Source: Lutraria lutraria
Lineage: Eukaryota; Mollusca; Bivalvia; Venerida; Mactridae
Reading direction: 5' to 3'
Length of the DNA: 64,000 nucleotides
Assembly: GCA_964023205.1 (NCBI GenBank)
Contig: OZ026851.1
Coordinates: 14,611,637 to 14,675,636, forward strand
A program made the translations under genes and the position numbers. Shown here in pieces: positions 35,479-46,700 of the stretch (positions within the stretch are counted from its first letter, which is position 1; the number at the start of each line of letters is the position of its first letter). The notes under the pieces were generated by a model. That model worked only from the letters and a program-made list of their open reading frames with translations, was not told where the DNA came from and made no database searches.

Positions 35479-38400
35479 TCAGCCCACTTCCTTACGATCT
35501 TTTATGTCTCCTTTGGCGGTGTCACTTTTCATTCCTACTGTGGTGAATATACGACCAATTGGATTTAAAACTAGTTCTATATTCTGCAAAGATTTAGTAT
35601 CGTTCCATGGGGTAACCTCTTGTTTGGCTGAAGGTGCCTGTATCTCACTTAAAACAGGGGTCAGAAATCCGCTGGATATCGAGGAGTTCAAAAGTACTTC
35701 CGATGTAAAAGTTTTGTTGAGATTTAATTTAAAATTTTCAGTTGTTATGTTGTTTGGTGTTTTGACTAAAGTTTCAGCATTGGCGGTTATGTTGTCGCCA
35801 TTGTTATTTTCAGAATTAATAGCAGCACTTTTATTATTCACATCTGTCGTACTTGTTCGGGAAGCATTCAATTTTGCTTCGGGTATGTCCGCTAAGACAT
35901 CGCCAACAAACTGCAGAACGGTTTCATTATGTTTTTTATCAGCCTTCACAGTCGTTTCGTTTCCAAGGAAGAGCAAACCCGTACTATTTTGGGTTTGGCT
36001 TAAAGGCTCGATTCGAAAAACAGACCGTACCTCGTCTTTAGGCTTTGAATTATTTGTTAAATCCTGCGGGTTCCGTAACGGGTCAGTCTGGAATGTAATG
36101 TAGCCAAGTCTTTCTATGACAACCCTTTCTTTGGTAACTAGACGAACATCACCAGAACCGTGAACGCGAATTCTTTCACCTGAAACTCTGTCATTGTTTC
36201 CTACTCTTTGCATTAGAACTTTATCAGACTGTGCTGATCCATTTATGGAGACTTCCATGACAAACTGTCGTCTGCGGCCAAGGTTAAGATCACCTACTAG
36301 TTGTATATTGTATTCCGGTTCAGCTAGTGTAAGATTCATGTCTCCAACTAGTTGTAAAACATGATCTTTAGGTTCTAACTCAATATGACCAACCTTCTGC
36401 AGTATAAAATCTTGTGTACTCTGTGTATTCGCTGTTGTAGTTTCCGGAAAAGCATTTCCGTTAAAATTAGTTGTGGAGGCGTTTTGAATATGAACATGTG
36501 GTTCAGTTTTTCTGAAATCGATACTATCTATTACTGTGCTTGCTTGCGTCGGAGAAGTGTACGGCTGAGAGGTATTGCTGAACAATTCAATTATTTCCTG
36601 TAAACTCGTCGCCTCGCTGAATGGTAAATTATCAATACTGTGTATCAAGGTCATGTGTTCGAATGAAGGTGTTGTGGTAATGTCAGTTGCTGAATGCATG
36701 TTCGCAGGTGTTGTTGTAAGTATATTGTGATTTGTACTTTCATTTTGGCTGAAACCCGAACTTAAAGGCACACCACGTGGAAGGTTAAGAATAAAACCAA
36801 GTACACTGGGTATTTTACGCGAACGGATTATGTTTGCACCTCGAATTGACATTATGTCTCGGTTTGTATCGGTTATATTCCTTGTTCTATTTATAACTAT
36901 CTCAGGTGGCGCACTTTTTGGAGGGGTTTCATTCGACCGCACTGTTCCTTCTAATGGTGGAAACGTCAGGATTTTTGTTATGACTTGGCGTTCCCTTATT
37001 ACGCCACGCCTGCTACCTAATTGTGGGGCCGAAAATCGACCACCATTCATTCTTTCAGTCCAAAAAATTGAAATGTTAGAAGGTATTGCGACATTATTAT
37101 CAATAACATCATTATTTGTTCTCTGTGTTTGGAGCGCACGTCCCGATGTTCTATTTCTCGTTTCAATGTTTTTGTTGTTGTTGTTGAACATCTCCCTGTT
37201 GATACGAGGAGTTCCACCATCGAGATTTCTTTGAACGTCAACTATTCTACTTCCAAAAGTATTACTGGAGACCTTTGGATCTAGACTTGAATTGTTGCCA
37301 ACTACAACGGCCTCGTTAACATTCATTGAGACACTACCAAAGTTTGCTACATTCAGTTCAGCATTAGCTAGTCGATTGCTACCTGTACGTATTTCTGTAC
37401 CCAATGTTGTCAAAGTTTGCCGCTTGCTTTGTGTATCATTAAGTGCTGTAATATTGCCATTTCCACCGTTCAATTCAGCATTTCTGAAGTTTCCATTTCT
37501 GAAGCCCGTTCCCCACACTCTATCCACTATCGACAACCCTTGATGTTGGAGAGGTAAACTTTCAGTGATGTGTCCATTGCCACTATTACTGTCAATAGGA
37601 ATGCTCGCATTTGGAATATTTTCACTTCTTATCTCATCAATTTGAGCACTATTCTGTACTCGCGATTCTTGTGGAAAACCACTTTGTCTGGGAACAATGA
37701 AACGACTATTGTTTAACTCAAAGGTCATAGATGAAGTGTTTATATTTCTTTCCCTGACGTTATTTGGTACCCTAAAATTACCATCATGGTTATTGATCGC
37801 CGTGCTAATGGTATTGACGACGTTGTTATGCGGAAGTCCTTGGTTTTGTAAGCCTTGCATTGGGACTAAAGCGCGTTCTCTGTTAAAATCTATGTTCACA
37901 TTTTCAACATTCATATTTCTTCCACTAGCACTATTTGGTGAAATGATTCCATCTTGATTAGCTGCTCTGAACACGTCGTTTCTATGGTGACCGACACGCC
38001 TCCCAAACGATGATTGTCGCTGAGAACGACCGCTGTGTATTCGTCGAGGTATGATTATTTCCCTTGAATCAGCAACTTCTAAACTAGTCTGAGTGATCGC
38101 TCTGTTTTGAAAAGTATTTATTTGTCCATTTGAAACGCGTCCAAGTATATTTCTAAGCGGAATATTGCTTGTAGTCTCGATTGGTCTGCTATTGACATTT
38201 ACATCATTAACTGCGTTCCTATTATTTCCACCGGAAGTTCCGCCTGCGTTCCTAGTATGATCGCTGGTAGCGATACCAGCGTTCCGATTCTGAAGCGGCG
38301 TTTCTGTTTGTTGATTCGCTGAGACAGTGTTACTTCCTATTGCTAAAGTGTTTGGAAGAAAACCACGCGCTACTGCAAGATTATGAAGAAGACTAAATAA

Positions 38401-38736
38401 ACCAGTTCTTTGTCGTGGGTGTGGTCTACTTAACGTTTGGAAGAAATTGTGGAGTAAACTCATTGGCGTGTCAACCGTTTGGCGCAACTCACCCAAACGC
38501 ATTATAGCGTCTGTATCACCCTGACGAATTCTGTTCAAGAAGAAGCTGTCGGCGAGATTTATCCCGCCATCATTTCCTATCGACCGATCGGCGGTTCGTC
38601 CTTGCATCGGTAATCCATGCGTAGGCACTGAGTGAGCTTGTGAATTTCTCATGTTACTAGAGAATGAACGAGATGGAGACACGCCGAAGATTTGTCCATC
38701 ACAGAGAGGTAGATAAATGAGTACCAATCCAATCAT
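35479..38736 (-). CDS. Large Asn-rich secreted protein, unknown family
   Basis: A single coding exon of 3,258 nt. The frame is open from 38832, but I start at the ATG at 38736 because it gives a signal peptide (MIGLVLIYLPLCDG) and a 1,085-aa product. An acceptor-like CTACTTTCAG at about 38809 suggests a 5' UTR intron just upstream. The protein is hydrophilic, rich in Asn, Arg, Ser and Thr, almost free of Cys after the signal peptide, and has many N-X-S/T sites. The C-terminal third (about 36415-35880) carries degenerate repeats of a short strand-like motif: ILQKVGHIEL, VLQLVGDMNL, IQLVGDLNL, VLMQRVGNN, VIERLGYITF and VLQFVGDVL. I recognise no domain. A secreted matrix or intrinsically disordered structural protein is the reasonable guess, supported only by composition and neighbours. 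Confidence 0.75.
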   Translation of the reverse strand: MIGLVLIYLPLCDGQIFGVSPSRSFSSNMRNSQAHSVPTHGLPMQGRTADRSIGNDGGINLADSFFLNRIRQGDTDAIMRLGELRQTVDTPMSLLHNFFQTLSRPHPRQRTGLFSLLHNLAVARGFLPNTLAIGSNTVSANQQTETPLQNRNAGIATSDHTRNAGGTSGGNNRNAVNDVNVNSRPIETTSNIPLRNILGRVSNGQINTFQNRAITQTSLEVADSREIIIPRRIHSGRSQRQSSFGRRVGHHRNDVFRAANQDGIISPNSASGRNMNVENVNIDFNRERALVPMQGLQNQGLPHNNVVNTISTAINNHDGNFRVPNNVRERNINTSSMTFELNNSRFIVPRQSGFPQESRVQNSAQIDEIRSENIPNASIPIDSNSGNGHITESLPLQHQGLSIVDRVWGTGFRNGNFRNAELNGGNGNITALNDTQSKRQTLTTLGTEIRTGSNRLANAELNVANFGSVSMNVNEAVVVGNNSSLDPKVSSNTFGSRIVDVQRNLDGGTPRINREMFNNNNKNIETRNRTSGRALQTQRTNNDVIDNNVAIPSNISIFWTERMNGGRFSAPQLGSRRGVIRERQVITKILTFPPLEGTVRSNETPPKSAPPEIVINRTRNITDTNRDIMSIRGANIIRSRKIPSVLGFILNLPRGVPLSSGFSQNESTNHNILTTTPANMHSATDITTTPSFEHMTLIHSIDNLPFSEATSLQEIIELFSNTSQPYTSPTQASTVIDSIDFRKTEPHVHIQNASTTNFNGNAFPETTTANTQSTQDFILQKVGHIELEPKDHVLQLVGDMNLTLAEPEYNIQLVGDLNLGRRRQFVMEVSINGSAQSDKVLMQRVGNNDRVSGERIRVHGSGDVRLVTKERVVIERLGYITFQTDPLRNPQDLTNNSKPKDEVRSVFRIEPLSQTQNSTGLLFLGNETTVKADKKHNETVLQFVGDVLADIPEAKLNASRTSTTDVNNKSAAINSENNNGDNITANAETLVKTPNNITTENFKLNLNKTFTSEVLLNSSISSGFLTPVLSEIQAPSAKQEVTPWNDTKSLQNIELVLNPIGRIFTTVGMKSDTAKGDIKDRKEVG

Positions 38737-38740
38737 AATT

Positions 38741-38750
38741 ATGACGTCAT
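38741..38750. promoter_or_regulatory. CRE-type palindrome beside the Asn-rich start codon
   Basis: ATGACGTCAT, a full cAMP-response-element palindrome, sits 5 nt upstream of the chosen ATG on the minus strand. It may be chance within transcribed sequence. Confidence 0.25.
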
Positions 38751-38839
38751 CAGTCAACTTTGGTTCCCGGTCGAATACATTTCTTATGTTGCTGGTTCCT
38801 TGCATATTCTGAAAGTAGGTAGATCTGGACACTAGTAAA

Positions 38840-39890
38840 TAAGCAACTTTGCACGTAAGTGCTTCTCTTCAACAGTGTACTTATTGGTATGATCATGTTA
38901 CCTTTCTGAATCACTGAATGTTCATTATACATACGGCAGATTAAAAAGATATTTAATTTATTATACGAACAAGTCATTAAGAATTAATAGAGTCTACTAT
39001 GTTCTTATCAATAAATAAATACAGATGTTGTAATTTATTAATCTCTGAGCATATTTTGCTTTCAATATCATTTACTTTATATAAATCCAGATTAAACAAA
39101 GATACGCGTACAAGTATACCAATTAATTAAACAACATGTTGTCCGGTAAATAGTTCAAGTACTTGCACGATTTTCATTACAGAAATGTACTCACGATCAA
39201 ATATGGCTTTCCGATTATCAAGACGAGTTCATTCCCTCACGTTTTTCCCATACTAATTTATAATCAATGTAACATTGTTATAGTGGATTTTATCAAAATA
39301 TAACATCATAAATTAACACAATAAGGTAAATCAGATTACACTAGATCTAATAGCTTTACTGTTTAGAAACCTGTCAAAATTATGGTTTGTTTCTTGCGAA
39401 CGTACAAGTTTATCTTGTGTTACAAGCAATGTATTTTCGTTCGTAAATGGCTGCTGTATATTGTTTGTTTGATGAAATTTGTACCACACAATTTAAATGT
39501 ATGATACATGATCGACATAGACCAAGCATATTTGTCAGTGGTTGCTAACTATTCAAGTGTTCCTGTACTGGAAAACAAATTGTACTTCCTGAAATGTTAC
39601 TTTTTATAGTTGTATAATTGTATTTTCGCAAATGTGATATTTTTAAATGGCAAATTTATTTTTAAATCTTTCCTTCATCCTAAATTTGGGCAGCACATGT
39701 TAATAAACATACAGTTATTTACATAAAAAGTGTACCATTGTTACACCAATTCCCTTCACAACCGTGTTAGGACCACAGTAATACTGCGTAGTAACATGTA
39801 AAACTCAGTTTCAATGCTGTTGACAGTAATTTTAGCCTACATGTATTTAATTACTCTTCAATGTGGAGGTAATGTGTTAGGATCCCAATT
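38840..39890. other. Intergenic, no gene seen
   Basis: AT-rich DNA between the divergent 5' side of the Asn-rich gene and the 3' side of the GH10 gene. No open frame or exon is supported. Confidence 0.4.
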
Positions 39891-40300
39891 CCTTTAAACA
39901 AGAAACAATCCAAAGTTCGTTTTTAATTCAATGGGAAAAGTGGTTGGCCCTAAAAGGGTGAAAATAGTGCAATAACAGCATGCACACCCTCCCAACATAT
40001 ACCTACCATTAAGTTTTCTTTTTTTCCAAATTCAAATGGAGGGGAATGTTCATGTAGCTATGATGATATCTCATAGAGAACAGAATTAATGTTAAAAAGA
40101 AGTATAATACAAGAGTTAAATCAAAGTACTCAAAGTATTCATGGAAATTGAACTTACATAGACTTGCACTGCAACAGGGAACGGGGACTATTTTAACAAT
40201 TGCTTTGCGTATGTAGAAAATAATTCAGTACTTTGGTTCGCGTCAAAATTTATATGACGACTATGGAAATCTGAACCGTATCGTTCAGTGTCCAATGAAA
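39890..40300 (-). repeat. Long copy of repeat family C (minus)
   Basis: Complement of the 53530-53860 element. It holds both the AGTGGTTGGCCCTAAAAGGG part and the GTACTCAAAGTATTCATGGA plus TTACATAGACTTGCACTGC part. This shows that the shorter copies elsewhere are one half of a longer element. Confidence 0.75.
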
Positions 40301-40699
40301 CGTTGCCGAACAATATAAACGGCGGTCACGAATTTCTACAAATAGACAATCTGGATGCCGTAAATCGGAAATAAACATTACTTGACACAAAGAACTATTT
40401 ATGTTCTGTATTATGTACTACAAGCTAAGAATTTGACTCGACATAATATCAAACAAATCTTAATGATGTCTTCTGTGTTAAACACTCGTTCCTTTGGCTT
40501 TGTTCTTGGTCTATGAATAATTATCGTCGATTCTTCACGTCATCAGTTTTCGCGAGGCAAATAAGGACGCGGAATTGAATGTTTTTGCAATAATTGGTTT
40601 CCTGAGTATTTGAAAGACTTCTTGTTCGACTATTAATATTTCATAGTTGTAGATTATGTCATAACGAGAGGGAAGAAAAACTTGTCGTGATTTAACTAT

Positions 40700-40705
40700 T
40701 TTATT
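40700..40705 (-). terminator. Poly(A) signal of the GH10 gene
   Basis: AATAAA on the minus strand, 35 nt after the predicted stop codon; it supports the short final exon. Confidence 0.55.
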
Positions 40706-40739
40706 TGGCATTGAAACTTTACAAGAATTCAGTACTTCA

Positions 40740-43700
40740 TCAACCCACAATGACACTTGGATTTCCTCCTGGAATGTAATATGCATGTATTATTTAACAA
40801 TAAAAAACCATCATATTCGTGATGGAGCCTTTTGAATGTCATTTCAATGGTTAAATTCACAGAGAAGAAATGAATCTTTTAAAGTTTTAATAATTTAAAA
40901 CAAGAAACGCGATATTCACGGACATTGTCACTGAACAATAATTTCTACAGATTATTAAGGGGAAAATTTTTTCTATTTTAGTTATGTGACCTAAAACCCA
41001 TAGAACACCTAAAGTCAAACCCATGTTAGGTCTCCATAGCAACTTGCTGTATACATGTAACAAGTTTTAGCCAAATATATCAATCTAAACTACAGTTATC
41101 ATACTAAAACTTATTAATGTAACGTTAGCTGCCCGCTTGCGAATATACTCCAATCTTTTTAACTTAAACAAAGCTTACCTGCATGAGAATTCAAATGTAT
41201 CTGTAAGTGCTGTCCACCTTCTTGTAGAGTGAATGTTTCAGATTTCAGAAGTTGTCCATTGTGTTTAACTTTAAGAGAGTATTCTCCCTTGAAACATCTC
41301 ACGTGATATTGCTGGTTTCCGGTTAGACTGTGAGTTACGTGTGTTCTCCAGGTGTTGTGAAAAATGTTTTCGTACGCCCTACCCGCTGCATTTGCCTTCA
41401 ATAACAATCACAAAGAAATAAAATATCCAGGGATCTGTTGCTTGGGCATATCTTAGCAAAAATATCAGTTTAGAACTTACAATCCTCACTACTCCTTGTT
41501 TGTAAATAAATGTGTCTTACATTATCGACTGCATATCGGGGATCTATTTCAAACCGTCAGCAGGAAAATTCCTGAAATTAATACCGTCAGCAAGATGTTG
41601 TGCCAAATTGAAAATATATTTTCTTTTATTACCAACAGAAACAAATCTGTTTTGTCGCTTTTCAGCAGCGACAGTTTGCAAGTTGACTGAAACGCAGAAT
41701 ATATCATCTACAACGCTGGGAAAGCATTTATACCGTACCGTCACGTTCGGGCCGGTATAAAGGACTGCATCCGGTTCCCAGATATGACCGTCCCAGAATC
41801 CCCATAAAATGACTCCCATAACTGACGGATGGCTAAAGAATAAGTTCAAGGAGTTGGAGAGCAGATAGGCTTTCTTATGTTCATCTTTTTCGTTCACTGC
41901 AAACTCTACAAGTATATGGAAGTACAAACAATTGAATAATGACATAACAGCTTATATAAACAAGCACCTGTTTCTCACTGGTCATTGACGTCCCACCAGC
42001 AACCAGTGTCGTTTAGTGACTTCCCAGTTTTAACAGTGGAGGAATAACCCAAGGTATATACCTTGGTAGAACACCGACCTTCCGTGAGCTAGATGGACAC
42101 ATACTTCGGATTTGAAATTTTGTTCCGCATGTGATTCGAACCCACAGCGGTGAGAGGCTTGTAATCAGAGTTCATAACCACTGGACCGCGGAGAACCCCC
42201 AACAAAAACCTATGCTAAACATTATAGTCTTGATTTTGGCTACAAAGTAAATTGTATAATTATGTACAACAATTCATTTATGATGCGCTAGATTTATACA
42301 ATTCCATAAACTTACATTTCTACTTTTATGGGAAACGGTCAAGCTGCACAATGCATTTTAATTGTCTACATATCGAAAACAAAGCAAATACAAACCATAA
42401 ACCAGTTAAAGGTACGAGCCCGCCCGGTAAGCCCAGTGGTTAGAGCTACTGATCAAGAGGTCTGAGTTCGAAGCCTGAGCTTACATTGTCCGTGACAAAG
42501 ACTGAATATGTTACATCCTTATATGTTAAATTGTCCTCCACTTCTGAAGTATTTGGTGTAGCTTGGCAGTAGCTAGCGGATAGAATGTAGTTAGTACTGG
42601 TTCAGGCCTAAATGTCATCTAGGGAACCCGGTTAGGATAAATGACTGAAATATGTTGAAAATGGCATTAAATCCGATGAATAAATAAATAAACCAGTCAA
42701 AGGTATATGTCGTGGAAATGATTAGATTTTTTTCTGTCTCAAACTCTTGTTACAAACATGGTGTTTGTCAAATAAAATCATAATTTACTGACATAGCATC
42801 ATGACATGATGTACAAAATATGTTCGTTCGAAATAAGTTTTCCTGTATCTTATCCCCTCCCCCTTCTCTGACCATAGCAGTTGAAAGGGTCGTTAAACAA
42901 CAGACAAACAACAACAACTACAATATATGCACACTACTTAAATATGAATACATTACCTGTGATCATTATTGGAAGTCCCGCCTCAGCTAGAATATCCAAT
43001 CTGGCCTGAAAATAATTACATGTTGTTGATAACAGACATAATAACTGTTTTAACCATTGTCACTTTGAAGATTTCAAAATATTTATATACGAGTTATCGC
43101 TTCATTGATCTCTTAATCATAGATTAAACAATTAGGTGGAATAAACAGATTAACACTTTATACATTTTTGTATTAACTATTACAATCGACTCCATGTCAC
43201 CATGGTAACGTAAATAATCACGTATTTAATGCTGAGCATAATGATGCAAAGAGAAAAAAATACAAGCATTCCTGTAATACTATGACTTTATGACATTCGT
43301 TCCGTTTACCTTCATCATTGTAAAATCATTGTCATGCATGTGACCTTGAACTCCAATGCCTCCGATTGGAACTCCTGCTTTAAGATATTTCAATGCAGTA
43401 TCTTTCATATCCTGTAATATTAAAAAGAAAACAGTTTCTGATTGGATGAGAAAAGATATAAAATGCAAATTAACAATGAATATCCAATGAAATCGGCGCT
43501 TGCGAATCACATTGGAGACCATTGACAATCTCCTGTAGACTTAACTTATATAGTTACATTTAATTATCTTTCAGTCAAGTTATGCGTTTTGTTAATCATT
43601 ATCAGTTAAGAAATGTTCTAATTTCCGCTATCCAGGCGACCTTTCTTTCTTCCAGTCGTTCTTAGATATTTTTCGGTCTCGGTTAGTATTTTTTACCGAT

Positions 43701-46700
43701 ATTTTTATTAGAATAATATCTCATATCTATGCCCCGAGGTTATAAAACTTGAGAACAGTCTCTAAGCTCTAATCTCAATTCCATTCTCAAGGTTTTATTC
43801 ACGGTCAAAAACATAGAGTTGATTTATGTTCCAATACATGTTTAGATCAATTATGCTGGCATACACATGTATTGATAATATAATTATCGTCTAATCATAA
43901 ATAACTTAAAAATTTTGAAAGACAAATATGAGATTTGAGTTCGGAGAACGATATAAAGTTTTATAACCTCGGGGCCATGTATTCATTATTTGCCATTTCG
44001 CGTACACCAGTTGTAAATCTTTTCAAAACAAAAAGCGGAAGTCGTAAAATACGAGTAGACTGACTTACCACAGCACTGGAGCTGCTCGATAAAACCCCAA
44101 AGTCATTTAAAAAGAGCAAAGGTTTCTGATCAGCGGCATGAACTTTCCTGAACATATACTGTCCAATGTGAGGATTGCCCGTATTTTTCTCGAAGAAATT
44201 CCAATGAAACATTTCGTTCAATACGTCCCACTGTTCACACCTGTGAAATATAAAAAGTTTTACAAAATTAATATAGTACAACCTCTCCAGAGCGGCCCTC
44301 TCTTGAGCAACAACCTCCCTTCAACAACAACATGATTATTCCCACTGCACGATTAAGCTATCATTTAAACCTCTCAACAACAGCATACTATTTTGCTACT
44401 CCCAAAGGGTGTTCCTTTGGAGAGGTTGTACTTTATCTCTATTATCTCTATTAGTCAAATAGTTCTCGCATGTATATCACCAAATATGACTTGTATCTAG
44501 TCTGTAGTGTATGTTTGTGTTCATGTTCCGACATTAGTACGATAGAACAAAATGTGTTTTAAAACACAATGTCCGTTTGGGTGACCTTTGACCTACTGAC
44601 CTGAAAATACACAGGCCATGTAGAGGTTGTCATGAGGAACTAACATATGAAGTTTGATGATTGTAAGTGGAAGCGTTTTGATTTTATAGGCAAGGTTAAA
44701 GTTTGGTTCAAACAAACAAACAAACAAACGGACAAACAGACAGGCAGGCCAAAAACATTATAATTATGCACAAAAAGTGCAACGCAGGAACTGTAACACT
44801 GATATACACGAAGTGAGGACCAACAGACAATTTTCAGATGAGTCCTTAGTGGGCGAAATAAGGCATTGTTTATATTTTCAGCTGATTGATCGGTTATACT
44901 CCTTATCAAGCAAAACTCAACCTATTTGTTTCGAACACTCACCTTCCTTGAGAGTAGCTCATGACGTCTTGGATACGATTATTTACGGCATCCATAAGCA
45001 AACTATGGTTCAAGGCTTTCACCCAGTCCTGTACCATTGCTTCTTGGTCCCAAAACACGCAATGACATCTTATTTTTATTCTAAAAATAGTTTTCAAGAT
45101 GCTTTAATGATATTCATATATTTTGTTACAAGCTACCATACGTATAAACCAAATTAAATTTTATAATTACATCTACTTTCAGTTTTACATCTTAATGAAC
45201 ATCTCAAGATTATACATGTACATACATACATGTTGTTATGATATAAATCTTGTCATTTTGTTCCATCTCTGATCCCGTATCTTTTGAATAAGTTGACAAT
45301 TGATTTCGGTATCATGTACAGTCAAGATTGTGTTTAAAGGCCGCCCTTTTGGACAAAAAGACAAATTATGGCCTTTATTGACACGTGGCCTTTATCCGGT
45401 CATTTTGGTCTCATTGATCAATGACGGTTCTTAAAAGAATGACCTTTATTCATAGGATAGCTTTTATTCAGAGGTTGTCACTAGCACATGTTTGCCTGTA
45501 TAACTATGGGTTACGAGCACTGGTTCGTCCAATCGTCTATCGTCCAATGCATAAACATATAACGACAAATGTATTAAACTCAGAACGTTACCCGTGTGCT
45601 TCCATGGCATTCAATGCATTCCTACTTCTGTCGTAGTCCATATGTCCCTATTTGGTGATATAAAGTTACATAGTTGCTGAAAAGCCATAATTGATGGGAC
45701 ACAGAAAAAGTATCCATGGAAAATCGGAAGGCGGAGCCGAGATTCAGCTCACGCTCCTTTCGATTGGTAGTTCAGCTCGTTACAGCTGTACTGGAAGTTA
45801 TTCGAATAACGCAAATTGTTGTGTTTTTTTTTCTTCAAATAAACCCGAATGAAAGTCCTTACCTATCAAATAAAAAAGCGCCGCAAGCGGTGCCAACGCT
45901 CGTCTGTTCACCGACTAAGTGAAATATATTGATATCTACACCTATGAAGTTTCCTGTTGAGCACTACCTCTTATAGTTTCTGAGTTATGAGCTACATTAA
46001 AGTTTTTGCGCGACACAGACACAGTCGCCGCAGTGATCTCAATAGCTCGAATTATTGTTCGAAAACAGTCGAGCTTAAAATGTTTTCACTTGTCCTTCAA
46101 GAGAAATCATTAGTATCAGTTGCTAATGAAATTTCTATAAGAGTAGTCTCTCTTTACTCTATTCAGCCTGGGACCAGTATATTGAAAAACGGGTCGTATT
46201 ATAGGAACGCCCACGGGTGGTTGGGCGGCGTCCACAACGGTGTCCGCTCCCTAATTCAAACAGTTTTATTCGGATCCTCATCAAACTTGATGGAAATGTC
46301 TATGGCCATGAGATCTCGGTCATGTTCGATAACCAGCCCAATCGACCTAGGCACTTCTGAGTTATGCCCCATGACGCTTTGAAAAATGATTTTTGACGGG
46401 CGTATTTTGTGGCCTGGCACTCTTGTTGTTCAACGGTTCTATCTTCTATCAACCAGATACAGGACGTTAAATTTGGTATTGCTGATAAGATTCAATGATT
46501 AAGAAAAGTTTCTTGATTAGAATTTACTTGCTGTAATGCTAAACAGCTAAAATCACTAAGTACTATCTATTTTCTAACCTGTCTGCGTTCCATTGCTGTC
46601 CACTTCATGGCGTTGCCAAGAACGCCCCACTCAAAATTATTGTAAAATGTGTCAGCATATTTTTGTTTGGTTGGATCAACAAACAGTCTGGCTTCCATCG

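Noticed and set aside
35504..37957. Several + strand open frames of 60-199 codons
   Set aside because: They are antisense to the 1,085-codon Asn-rich exon and have no start or splice context of their own.
40535..40786. 83-aa minus-strand frame beside the GH10 gene
   Set aside because: Only its first 29 nt, read in another phase, are used as the last GH10 exon. The rest is probable 3' UTR and flank.
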